Made by a program: the position numbers and the translations under genes. 64,000 nucleotides of DNA from JACPYM01 sp031423495 (GTDB lineage Bacteria > Acidobacteriota > Blastocatellia > RBC074). Every line of letters starts with the position of its first letter. Positions within the stretch are counted from its first letter, which is position 1. The stretch lies in NCBI GenBank assembly GCA_031423495.1, contig JANPFP010000265.1, forward strand, positions 24,223-88,222, read 5' to 3'. Shown piece by piece: positions 1 through 9,300 of this stretch. Under the pieces are notes generated by a model. That model worked only from the letters and a program-made list of their open reading frames with translations, was not told the origin of the DNA and ran no database searches.

Positions 1-733
1 AAAGCGGCAGGCTCGTGAGAAAGCCGATGCCGACGCCGATCATCGCCTTGCGCCAGTCCAGCGGTAAGCGTTCGCGCACTTGCCACCAGCAGGCCCAACC
101 CACTGGAATCGCTGCCACGATGAACCAGAGAAAATTGACCTTATCGAAAAGCCCCAATCCGGCGACACCGCAAGCCAACCAGAACCAGCGATGCCCGAAC
201 TGGCGATGATCGCCTGCGCTTTGCCACCAACGCACAAGCGCCCACAGCGTCAGCATCCGCAAAAAGAAGGCGAGGGCGACCGGACCTTGATTTTGCCGCG
301 TGAGCCAGATGAAGCTGGCATCGGTCGCCAGCAACCATAACCCGGCCACCGCAACACTGGCTCCCCACCAGCGTCGCGCCCAGATCGCGGCCAGCCATAA
401 TCCGGCGGCGGCGCACAGTAAGTTGAAACCGCGTAACACTTCGACCTTGACGCCGAACAGTTTGAACCCCACAGCGAGCAGCCATGATTCCAACGCTCCC
501 ATGTATTCCATGTTCATGATGGGAATCCAACGCCAACCCAGTTTCATTCTCCAGGTGATGGCGTAATCTCCCTCTAAGACTCCGGTCGCCAGTGGCACAG
601 CGGGTGTGGCCTGCATGGTTTCATCATACTGAATGCCGGGCAGCGTCAGTTGCGCCGACGCCAGCCACAGATAGAGCGCGACGCCTGCGAACGTCCCTAA
701 CCAAAAGAGAGAGTTTTCCGAACGATTTGACAT
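1..733 (-). CDS. Membrane glycosyltransferase, GT39/ArnT-like (3' end outside window)
   Basis: The frame is open from ATG at 733 to the window edge (244 codons) and starts MSNRSENSLFWLGTFAGV. It is strongly hydrophobic, with several putative membrane helices rich in Trp and Leu, and includes the stretch FDKVNFLWFIVAA. This is typical of integral membrane glycosyltransferases of the dolichyl-phosphate-mannose mannosyltransferase/ArnT type, which use polyprenyl-phosphate sugars. An early acidic site (PGIQYDE, about residue 38) sits where this family has its first periplasmic loop. It starts 36 bp after the stop of the fused glycosyltransferase on the same strand, so the two probably form one operon for surface glycan synthesis. 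The family call rests on hydropathy and motif look; the C-terminus is not visible. Confidence 0.7.
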   Translation of the reverse strand, partial: MSNRSENSLFWLGTFAGVALYLWLASAQLTLPGIQYDETMQATPAVPLATGVLEGDYAITWRMKLGWRWIPIMNMEYMGALESWLLAVGFKLFGVKVEVLRGFNLLCAAAGLWLAAIWARRWWGASVAVAGLWLLATDASFIWLTRQNQGPVALAFFLRMLTLWALVRWWQSAGDHRQFGHRWFWLACGVAGLGLFDKVNFLWFIVAAIPVGWACWWQVRERLPLDWRKAMIGVGIGFLTSLPL

Positions 734-769
734 AGATTTTCTGCGGGTAAGCGTGGCAGGTGGATCACA

Positions 770-2857
770 CTAACTGCGTGCCTGATGGGGGCTCCAGGGT
801 TCGCCCCACTTCTCTTCGTAAAGTCGGCGGTTCGTTTCAAACAGGATGCGGTATTCGTCCGCTGGCATTTTTTTGAAGGCTGCGCGTCCGTGGTGATGAA
901 TGAAGACATCTTGCGCGCACTGCACTTTCAAGCCTGCCTGCCGAACGCGCCGGGTGTAATCGTCATCTTCGAACATGCCAGTGCCGAAGCGTTCATCAAG
1001 TTCGCCAATCAGCGAAAAGGTTGAGCGTCGGAGTGCCACGCAAAACATGGCGAGCATCGGAATGTCCAGCACTTCGTTGTCGTGTTTGCGCAGGTAACGC
1101 CGCGCCCATTGCGGCAGTTCAGCGAGGCTTTGATAGCCCACTTGAATTTTCGCTTCATTGCCGATCTCGTTGGTGACGGGGCCGATCAACCCCAACTTTT
1201 CATCAGCAGACAGATGGCGAATCAAACCCGATAGCCACCCGCGCGTTACCACTGTGTCGTTGTTGAGCAATACCAGGTATTCACCGGTCGCCTGACGCAA
1301 CGCCTGATTATTTGCTTGGGCAAAACCCAGATTCTGTTCGTTGAGCATGAGTGTCAGGCGAGGATACGTTCCTTCCAACTCGCGCAGCATTTGCGGCGTG
1401 CCGTCGGTCGAAGCGTTATCCACGACGAAGACTTCGAAATTGGGCCATTCCGTGCGTTCGTATAAAGCCTTGAGGCAGTCGCGGTTCAAATCGCGATTGT
1501 GATAAGTCACGATCACCACCGAGGCCTGAGGGAAGCACGCGCGCGCCGCCGGTAACAACTCATCGCAGCGTGCCTGCCACGTATGCGCTCGCGCAAAAGC
1601 CCGACGTTGAGCCGCTAACTGCGGCGTATTGTTAGCCAGAGCCAGGGCGAGTTCCCGCTCGAATTCATCCGCTGTGCCAGCCAACTGAACTATCGGCTCG
1701 CGCTCATTCCCCTGCTTATTCAATGCCACGACTTCGGGCAGCGGCACTGACACTAGCGGCTTACCGGCGGCGAGTATTTCATAGGCTTTGACGGGATTGG
1801 TCGCTTCGGTCAGCGGCAGGCGTTTGAAGGGAATCAACAGTACGTCCATGCGCCGCAACCAATCGGGCAAGCTGGCATAAGGCTGTTCGCCCAGCAATTG
1901 AACATTGGGCAAGTGACTCAGTCGTTTGAGGTAAGCCGTCGCAGTCGCGCCCACCAGCAGGAAGTCCCAGTCAGGCCGCCGTTGAGCCAGATCAGCCATC
2001 AAATCGGAATCGAACCAATCCGCAATCGCGCCGTAATAACCTATCTGCGGACGCTGTGCGGGTGAATGCACTTTATGTTCGACCTGCGCGAAATGTTCGT
2101 AATCGCAACCGTTGCGAACCAAGCTGACTCGGTCATTGAAAGGCCGCACCTGCTCCTGCAAATACGACGAAGAGACCACCACGTGATCGGCACCTTTCAA
2201 CAAGTCTTTTTCAGTTTCGAGCATGCGGTTGTGATTCGTAGAAAAGCCTGCATGCAAATCCATACAATCATAAAGCACCGGCCACGCGCACTCTTTGCGT
2301 AAAGCCTGCGCCAGCGGCCACCAGAACGGCAGTTGCACCACCGACAGCGTTGCTCCCAACCCCAACTCACGGCGCAAGGCATTCAGGGAGCTTTGCAATC
2401 TAGCCAATCCGGCTTGGTTTAGCTTACCCGTGTAGGGATTGATCGCTGGCCCACGCAGTGAAACCTCATAGAGGTTCTCTCTTATTTTTTTCAGTTGAAA
2501 GGGTTGGCCAGCACCGCGAAAGTGCTGGCTGAGATAAAAGACACGATGGCCTGCCTCGGCCAGACTGGTCATCAATTGTTGCGGGCGCTGAAAGCGAAAA
2601 TCCCAGTCAATCACCGAAAAGCAAACGACATCGAAACGCGCGCCGGGCAGCGGTTCGGCATCCCAGGCTCCGGCGCGCAAGTGATTTCGGGCTGTTGATT
2701 CGCCGAAAGCAGGCAGATAACGACGTTTGGTGCGCCACAACCATTGTTGCGCGCTAAACGGCAAAAACACTTTGACCAGTTTTTTGATGGCAGGCCACAA
2801 TTTTTTTTTCAGTTGCCCAGGCGATTCCTGAGGTTCCGCTTTTGATGATGACTGCAT
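770..2857 (-). CDS. Fused GT4-like/GT2 glycosyltransferase
   Basis: A 695-residue cytoplasmic protein with two glycosyltransferase units. Residues about 75-440 resemble the GT-B fold family that begins with WDFRFQRPQQL and continues with NPVKAYEILAAGKPLV, the nucleotide-sugar-binding end of GT4-like enzymes. Residues about 446-690 are a GT-A family 2 domain: ASVVIVTYHNRD, then VVDNASTDGT at 478 and LLNNDT near 530, which stands in the place of the metal-binding DxD. The enzyme probably adds two sugars in sequence to a lipid- or polymer-linked acceptor. The neighbour downstream is a membrane glycosyltransferase. Start ATG at 2857 gives a full N-terminus with a basic amphipathic stretch (KKLWPAIKKLVKVF) that could touch the membrane. 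Substrates cannot be predicted. Confidence 0.85.
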   Translation of the reverse strand: MQSSSKAEPQESPGQLKKKLWPAIKKLVKVFLPFSAQQWLWRTKRRYLPAFGESTARNHLRAGAWDAEPLPGARFDVVCFSVIDWDFRFQRPQQLMTSLAEAGHRVFYLSQHFRGAGQPFQLKKIRENLYEVSLRGPAINPYTGKLNQAGLARLQSSLNALRRELGLGATLSVVQLPFWWPLAQALRKECAWPVLYDCMDLHAGFSTNHNRMLETEKDLLKGADHVVVSSSYLQEQVRPFNDRVSLVRNGCDYEHFAQVEHKVHSPAQRPQIGYYGAIADWFDSDLMADLAQRRPDWDFLLVGATATAYLKRLSHLPNVQLLGEQPYASLPDWLRRMDVLLIPFKRLPLTEATNPVKAYEILAAGKPLVSVPLPEVVALNKQGNEREPIVQLAGTADEFERELALALANNTPQLAAQRRAFARAHTWQARCDELLPAARACFPQASVVIVTYHNRDLNRDCLKALYERTEWPNFEVFVVDNASTDGTPQMLRELEGTYPRLTLMLNEQNLGFAQANNQALRQATGEYLVLLNNDTVVTRGWLSGLIRHLSADEKLGLIGPVTNEIGNEAKIQVGYQSLAELPQWARRYLRKHDNEVLDIPMLAMFCVALRRSTFSLIGELDERFGTGMFEDDDYTRRVRQAGLKVQCAQDVFIHHHGRAAFKKMPADEYRILFETNRRLYEEKWGEPWSPHQARS

Positions 2858-2955
2858 GACCGTTGCGTTTCCTTAAAAAACTTCACCTGCCGTGATGTTG
2901 TCGGCAATGCTGGTTAGAGCTTCAACTTATCGCGTTGAGCTAACGGTGCGTTAGC

Positions 2956-3723
2956 TCAATAGACGATTCTTTCTAAAAATAGCCCCGAAGGCGGAGCCGT
3001 CACGCGCGCCGGGTCGAGCGAGGTTTTGGCTTTGGGGTTTTTCAGCAAGCCTTGAAACTCAGCGACGGTCACTTTGCCGCGACCGATTTCGGCCAGCGAA
3101 CCTACGACGCGGCGCACCATCTTCCACAAAAAATGCGAAGCCGTGAGGTGAAATAAAATCAGGTGATCGGCTTGCTCAAAGTTGGCTTCGCTAATAACGA
3201 CGATGGTGGATTGCCCGTCGCGCTTGGCGTCGTGTTCACAGAACGCGGCGAAATCGTGGCGGCCTACCAGCAAACTCGCGGCTTGATTCATTGCAGCGAG
3301 ATTCAAACGATCTTTGATCCACCAAACGTGTTTCTTGTTGAACGCCGTTCGTCGCGTAGAGATTTGATAAAGATAGCTGCGGCTCGCCGCATCGTGCCGC
3401 GCGTGAAAGCGTTCGCTGGCTTCTTCGACGGCGATCACGTTGATGTCTGAGGGCAAGCGATCATTGAGCGCGTAAACCAATTCCTGCGGACGCGGAAATT
3501 GTTTCGGACGCCCTCCGCGCGGCGAGAGACGCAGGTGCGCGACTTGCGCGAGCGCGTGAACGCCGGCATCGGTGCGGCCTGCGCCGCCGAGTTCGATGGC
3601 GCGTTGAAAATAATCTTCGGCGGCTTTACGGATTTCGCCTGCAATGGTTTTCGCGTTAGCCTGTTCCTGCCAACCGCTGTAGCGCGTCCCGTCATATTCG
3701 AGCGTGAGTTTCCAGGTTTTCAT
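2956..3723 (-). CDS. truA: tRNA pseudouridine(38-40) synthase TruA
   Basis: 255 residues, the usual length for TruA, which isomerises uridines 38-40 in the anticodon arm of many tRNAs. The sequence begins MKTWKLTLEYDGTRYSGWQ, and the catalytic aspartate is D52 in GAGRTDAGVHA, the family signature. Further family blocks are visible in the middle (FHARHDAASRSYLYQI) and near the end (FLWKMVRRVVGSLAEIGRG). The start codon overlaps the stop of the upstream small gene by 4 bp (ATGA), which suggests translational coupling. It is the last gene of a minus-strand group herA-like, small protein, truA. Confidence 0.97.
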   Translation of the reverse strand: MKTWKLTLEYDGTRYSGWQEQANAKTIAGEIRKAAEDYFQRAIELGGAGRTDAGVHALAQVAHLRLSPRGGRPKQFPRPQELVYALNDRLPSDINVIAVEEASERFHARHDAASRSYLYQISTRRTAFNKKHVWWIKDRLNLAAMNQAASLLVGRHDFAAFCEHDAKRDGQSTIVVISEANFEQADHLILFHLTASHFLWKMVRRVVGSLAEIGRGKVTVAEFQGLLKNPKAKTSLDPARVTAPPSGLFLERIVY

Positions 3724-4127
3724 GAATTATTTTTGAAATTGAGTTTTAACAGCGCGTCTTCGATTTCCCGTTCCAGCGTAGTGCCGCGCGCCGCGCTGCG
3801 TTCTTTCTCGTTGAGCAACACTTTGAATTCCTGATTGGCAACCGCCACATCTTGCAGCAATTCATCGAAATGGATTTGCAATTCATCGGGCCGACATTTG
3901 ACGACGATGCCGCGTTCGTCAATGCGCGCCGGGACGAGGCGACGATCTTCGCGTAACCGTCGCGCGCGCCGCACTTGCTCAAAGACGTGAATCCACTCTT
4001 CGCTCGGCTGGTCTGAGAGCGTGAAATAAAACGACGCAATCAATTTATAATCGGTCGTCAACATCGGCCCCGTCTTGCCGCGATTGCAACCCGTGATCGT
4101 GATGTCAGCCGCTTCGTGATTTGTCAT
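3720..4127 (-). CDS. Uncharacterised 135-residue protein between herA-like gene and truA
   Basis: No family recognised. The protein is soluble and mixed alpha/beta, with a basic central part (RRARRLREDRRLVPAR) and an acidic, probably helical C-terminus (ALLKLNFKNNS at the end). The ATG at 4127 lies 8 bp after the stop of the HerA-like gene and its own stop overlaps the truA start by 4 bp, so it is surely co-translated in this operon. HerA ATPases usually partner a NurA nuclease; this protein is too short for NurA and shows no nuclease motif that I can see. An internal start at MLTTDYKLIASF (4064) is possible but leaves a larger gap. Confidence 0.75.
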   Translation of the reverse strand: MTNHEAADITITGCNRGKTGPMLTTDYKLIASFYFTLSDQPSEEWIHVFEQVRRARRLREDRRLVPARIDERGIVVKCRPDELQIHFDELLQDVAVANQEFKVLLNEKERSAARGTTLEREIEDALLKLNFKNNS

Positions 4128-4135
4128 AGTCGTTC

Positions 4136-5791
4136 TCAGATGTCTATGCCGCCATACGTTTCGCCTTTTGGTTTGGGTTTAACCAAAATGGCTTTCTCGC
4201 GTTCGCGTTCGCGGGTGTTCGTGTCGTTGAAATACTTTTGCCATTCCGCCGGAGCGTCAATCGTTTCGCCGCCGTGTTGCGTGAGGCGCGTACGCACTTG
4301 ACACAGCACCGGCGTATTGATCGCTACGCCGGAAACGATGACCTGGCCTTTGGTGAGCGCGGGCAATTCGTCGAGCAGGCGGCGGCCTGCGCCTTCGACC
4401 GATGACGCGATGGTTTGCTGATCTATTGGATTGACGATGCGCATAATGAATTGCGTCATGCATTGCGACAGCACGTCTTGATCCAACTTGCCCGGTCGTT
4501 GCGTAATCAAGCCGATGCCGACGCCGAACTTGCGGCCTTCTGACAAAATGGTTTTGAGGATGTTGGTCGAGACGACCTGCGCGCCGTGCGGCGCATAACG
4601 ATGCGCTTCTTCGAGCAGTACGAAAACCGGATAAGGCAACGCTTCTTCGCTCCCGATGAGCGTACCGCGCACTGTGCCCATCCGCGCTTTGTTCGTGCGG
4701 CGCAGCAATGTGCCTACGATAACTTGTTGTTCGGTTTCTTCGATGTCAGAGAGTTGCAGCACCGTGCATTGGCCGGGCTTGAACATCTCAGGCAGCGGAA
4801 TGTGTTCGTGGTCAGAGAAGATGCGGCTTTGCTCGAAGCGCCGTTTCAGCCGCCATTCCAATCCGTCAATCGTACTCACGTTGCCGCCGCCCGATTTCTC
4901 GTCGCCGTATTTCTGTTGCAGCACTTCATCCAGCAAATCGTGAAAGCCCCACTGCCCGTCGCGTTTGGTGTTGAGCAACGCTTTATAAGCCTGACTGAGA
5001 AAGGTGCGCATCTTCTCGGTCATTTCGGGCAACAGATAAACGATGTCGGCTTCGGTCAGGCTCGACATACGCACCTTGATGCGGTCGGGCGTGTAGATTT
5101 TGATTTCAGGCGCATAGCCAGTTGCCTTGAATTGCGGATGCGCGTGCAAGGCTTGCAACGTGTGGTATTCGCCATGCGGGTCTACGATCAAGACGGCAGC
5201 GCGATTGTGCGGCTTGAGCAACTCTTCGATCAGCACACCCGCCGTATAACTTTTGCCTGCGCCCGTACTCGCCAAAATCGCCAGATGTGTCGAAACCATG
5301 TCTTTGACCGAAAGCACTACGGGCACGGCGTCGCGTTCGCGCGTGAGCAACGAACCCAAATGCGCGCCGCCCGCTTCGCCTTGCTGTTTGGGCGAAAGCA
5401 TCTCGGTCAGCATTTCATTTGAGGCTACATAAACCTCTTGCCCCGGCGTAGGCGGAATACGCGGATTGACGAAATCGCCGAACGCCGGTTGAAAGTAACC
5501 CACCGTAGCCACCGTGATTTCATAAAGCTCCGCACCCGCATCGCCCAATCCGATCAGGCTCGACACCAACGCAGGCGGCGTCGCCGGATCAGCCAGAAAG
5601 CTGTCGGGCAAATTGCGGACTAACTTGCGCTCGGTGATCGTGCCTACGATTTGCACGCGCGCCGCGTTGTCTTCAGCTTCGTAATGCACGAACTCGCCGA
5701 CGCGCGTTTGCACGTTGTCGGTCGTGATGAAGGTGAATTCGTGCGGGTTTTCGCCGGGGCCTTTGACGGTTCCGATTAAGGTGTTGGGCAT
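4136..5791 (-). CDS. HerA-like hexameric ATPase (DUF87)
   Basis: A 551-residue FtsK/HerA-clade ATPase. The N-terminal barrel starts MPNTLIGTVKGPGE, then Walker A (LASTGAGKSYT, about residue 174), the DPHGEYHTL block, Walker B (VFVLLEEAHRYAP) and the GLITQRPGKLDQDV sensor segment. These proteins move along double-stranded DNA as hexamers and normally work with a nuclease in end resection. I chose ATG 5791 because homologues start with the IGTV-x-G segment; an upstream GTG at 5836 would add 15 residues of low similarity. No nurA lies nearby; the two genes following in the operon are a small unknown protein and truA. Confidence 0.9.
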   Translation of the reverse strand: MPNTLIGTVKGPGENPHEFTFITTDNVQTRVGEFVHYEAEDNAARVQIVGTITERKLVRNLPDSFLADPATPPALVSSLIGLGDAGAELYEITVATVGYFQPAFGDFVNPRIPPTPGQEVYVASNEMLTEMLSPKQQGEAGGAHLGSLLTRERDAVPVVLSVKDMVSTHLAILASTGAGKSYTAGVLIEELLKPHNRAAVLIVDPHGEYHTLQALHAHPQFKATGYAPEIKIYTPDRIKVRMSSLTEADIVYLLPEMTEKMRTFLSQAYKALLNTKRDGQWGFHDLLDEVLQQKYGDEKSGGGNVSTIDGLEWRLKRRFEQSRIFSDHEHIPLPEMFKPGQCTVLQLSDIEETEQQVIVGTLLRRTNKARMGTVRGTLIGSEEALPYPVFVLLEEAHRYAPHGAQVVSTNILKTILSEGRKFGVGIGLITQRPGKLDQDVLSQCMTQFIMRIVNPIDQQTIASSVEGAGRRLLDELPALTKGQVIVSGVAINTPVLCQVRTRLTQHGGETIDAPAEWQKYFNDTNTREREREKAILVKPKPKGETYGGIDI

Positions 5792-5920
5792 AACGTAGCA
5801 AATGGTTTTGTTAGTGTTGGACGAAACGGCGGCCACTATATCACGGCGGAACAGTTCTCAGACGATGGGCGTCTGGCTCAATACGTCAATCACCGGCGAA
5901 CATCAATCACGTATTTCTTC

Positions 5921-6293
5921 AGCCCGTGCAACGGGCTTCCCGCACAGCGGCGATTAGGCCAGTCGTTCACGACTGGTGACGTGGCGGACGCAATTCGCAA
6001 GGGCGTTTTAACGTCCTTGCCTGATCGGCTTTAGCCGCAATGCTGCGTAGCTAAAGCCCATTGGGGAAGCACGCTGAAGCGCGCTGAATGATTTTCCTGC
6101 CGCTGAACCAGTCGTCAACGACTGGCCTGGCTGCCCTGCGGGAAAGCCCGTTATCACGGGCTAAAAACCTTGTCGCGGAAAATCCGATGGCCTTGCAGCG
6201 CCAGCAGGCGCGACCGGATGTTAGCCGGTGGTGCAGCGCCAGCGGAACCACCGGTACGACCAGCGAGACATTCGCGCGCTCCGGCAGGAGCGC
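5921..6293. repeat. Mosaic of eight short palindromes between herA-like and RT genes
   Basis: This gene-free stretch is made of successive perfect or near-perfect hairpins: 5921-5937 (AGCCCG stem), 5959-5976 (CCAGTCG stem), 5997-6020 (GCAAGG-x-CGTT stem), 6027-6058 (GGCTTTAGC stem), 6108-6125 (CCAGTCG stem again), 6145-6162 (AGCCCGT stem again), 6221-6254 (CCGGTGGT stem) and 6276-6293 (GCGCTCC stem). The CCGGTGGT unit is the same REP-like palindrome found at 18.7-19.2 kb. The arrangement resembles bacterial interspersed mosaic elements. Small ORFs here are artefacts. It lies just downstream of the RT gene, so a structured RNA cannot be excluded. Confidence 0.75.
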
Positions 6294-6376
6294 AGGACCA
6301 GCAATGATTGCGGCAACCGTGTTGTGCCAAGCGAATGACCTCGCTATTGTTACCAATGAGGGCGAAGTTGCTCAGG

Positions 6377-9300
6377 CTAAAAATACTGAAGATCACCGCC
6401 CCCATCTTGCTGTATATCCTTGTAATATCTACGTCTCAATATCTCAGGTTCTTTGTTATCAAACAGGCTTTCATTTTTGCCATCACTTATACTTTCAAGA
6501 ACTTTAGCCAATAGTGACTCATCGTTTTCATCCAGGTTGATTTTGGGCACGCACCCATGTCTTGCGAGAATTAACAAATAATTTTTTCTAAGTCGAGATG
6601 ATGTAACAGAATAGAACGCCGATTCAATCTGATCTAAATGAAGCTGAGTTACTAAGTTGCGAGGTCTTTCCCCTAACGCTAGCCACGTTTCAGTAGCCAT
6701 CAATGATTCAATTAACTTGGCAGATATGGCGGCACTAGCAACTTCTTCCAAAATTTTGTAATCAAGTGAATTCAAAGCTCGCACTGCTCGGATTGTCATG
6801 GCTCTTATGTAGGCTCCAGCTTCATCATTCGAAGTCGAACGATCTTTCAAAAGAGAGTCAATTAACTTTACGAATTGCTGCCGGGCAAGAGATTCAATAA
6901 GGGCATAAGCATCAGGAAACACAGAAGGGTTTGCTTGCAATAAAGTGGCAATTTGGGCTGCTAAACTTTTATTGTAGCCAATTTCTGCAAGCCTATTCGC
7001 TGAGTACCTGAGTTTTCTCAAGCATCTGCGTTCTTGGCTTTTATGCAAGGGAGCCTTTTGCAAAGATTCATTAGATACCTGAAACATCCGTTCTAATTTT
7101 GAACGAAGAGTCGTTAGCTTATTGACCCATTCGCCGTTTTGCGAGTGGAACTTGGCGCGCCATTCTTCAATATTCAAGTCTATCTCTCCAAAAGGAATAG
7201 TCGGAAAAATTAATTCTGGTTCGTCTTTGAGCCTACCTTGCCTCCTCCAATCATTAAGCAGCAGCGGGCTAATTCTGCGACTAATAACTACCTCAGAAAA
7301 GAACACTCCTAGACTCTCAAGGCATTTCTTATAAGTAGAAATAGCATCCCACCATTGATCGTTTGAACTATAGTAATGAAACTTAAACGCCTTCCGCGTT
7401 TCTTTGTTCAGCGCCCATAGAGGCAGGAGAACATTGAGAAACAGCTTGTGAAGCTCGTCAAGCTCTATTTCTGGTGCTTCATTTTCCAAAAACTGAGCAG
7501 TGGAAAGCACCTCTGTCTTTTTTTGGTTCAATTCAAGCCCTCGCGCTTGAATTTCAGCGTTCACTACTTCTAAGACAGCTTTTCGATTTTTACGAGTTGG
7601 AAGAACGACTATCATGTCATCTACATAGCGATAAAAGCGAGCTCCCCAGTCATTATGATTTGGGAATTTACTGTCTAGGTTGAGTAAGTATAAGTTCGCA
7701 AAGAAACCTGAGCCAAGGCTACCTTGAACAAGCCCTAAGCCAGCCTCATGCTCATCAATGTCTCGCAATAAAAGTAAACGCATCAGCCATTCAATACGCT
7801 TACTACTCGTTAGGTTATCACTGACAGTCTCGATAAGCTGATCTTGAATGATGCGCGTGTAAAAATCTTTAATATCAAGCCGAATGACTATACCCTTCTC
7901 GTATTTATGCGCAGCATCACGCGCCTCCCGAATGAATCTTGTGTATGCATCAAAATACGGTTCATATAAAAACTCTGTCTCACTACTTTGTTGATTTTGA
8001 GGGAATTTATAAGCATAGCTAGAGCCAGACAGGTTGCTAATAGTATGGCCCAGCTTCTGAATGATGGCCGTTGCGAGTATTTCTTCTTCAATTCGAGAGA
8101 GGCTGCGCGGCCTTGTAGCTATCATTGACTTTGGGAACTTGTATGCGAGGCGATCATCTGATTGAATTAGATCAAAAGCGTAGCAAAGCAATTGCTGCCG
8201 TAGCTTCTCTAAGCCTTGGTCAAGGCTTGCTTCAAACAAACGGATTTCAACTTCATCAATAAGGCTTTCATTTAGTAGATAATTTCGCGCTCTTGCCCAA
8301 GCAAGTTGTAAATTATCGTGACTGATAACACTCTCCCACTCCCTGTCTTCTAAGTTAAGGCTTTTAATTGAGGTTACATCAACGTGGTAATTTTCGTCAT
8401 AAGTATAAGACTGTCGCTTTTCAGCCCAATATGAAGTTAAGGGCAATTTAAATGTGACTCGGCATTCGCGGCAACCAGTGCTTTCGGTTTTGTGCTTTTG
8501 ACTGTTAAATGTTTTTTGAAGAACGTCTGCCATTTCTTGCACTGGTTTCTCGTAGCCTTTTGTAGCTATCGTAAAAACGTGCAGTCGCTCAATTGCAACA
8601 TCTTCTAAAAGCTGTTTGTACGCTATGGCTTCTGGCAATCCAAAAGCTCGTTGATGGTCGCCCAGAACCTTCGAGTCTATGCCAGCAGTTTCAAATTCTC
8701 TGGCTAGGGAGTTAACTGCTTCAACCTTATTACTAAACGGCAAGGCAACGTTCACCTGCATGATTATGACATCGGTCAAGAAAGGCTGTTGCCAAATTAT
8801 TTTTCTTTTCTCTTCTAGCTTTTCTCGTAGAACTACCAAGGCTTCAAGGTTTCCGTCTGGAATTTGACAGTGGCTAAGTGTAAATCCTGGAACATCAACT
8901 TTGGAGGAAATCCTGGTCATCATTTGGTCGTACAAAGGAGTTGCCCATGGGTTAATATCAACACCGATGCAGTAAATATCTATAGGTTCGGTAACCCTCA
9001 CTGCTTTCCGTAACTTAAGATAATGATTTATAAAAGCAGCGGATGCCGCTCCAGCTCCACACCCTACGTCAATAAGGCAAATTTTTGCAGGCTTATTCAC
9101 CAATAAATTACCAGCTATATTGTTTAGGGTATGTGAAACCTTAAAAAAGTGACCAGGAAAGCGCACGTAGAATTGTGCTGCGGCGCTTAACAATGTTGGC
9201 TTTTTAAGAAGATTTTCAATTTTATCCTCAATAGTCTTCTTTCGATAATCTAGCGGACTTGGCAAAGAATCTAACCAAGTCAATGTTTCAGAATAAGCCT

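Noticed and set aside
6051..6514. ORFs of 83-139 residues between HerA-like and RT genes
   Set aside because: They are translations of palindromic repeats and of the RT gene end in wrong frames.
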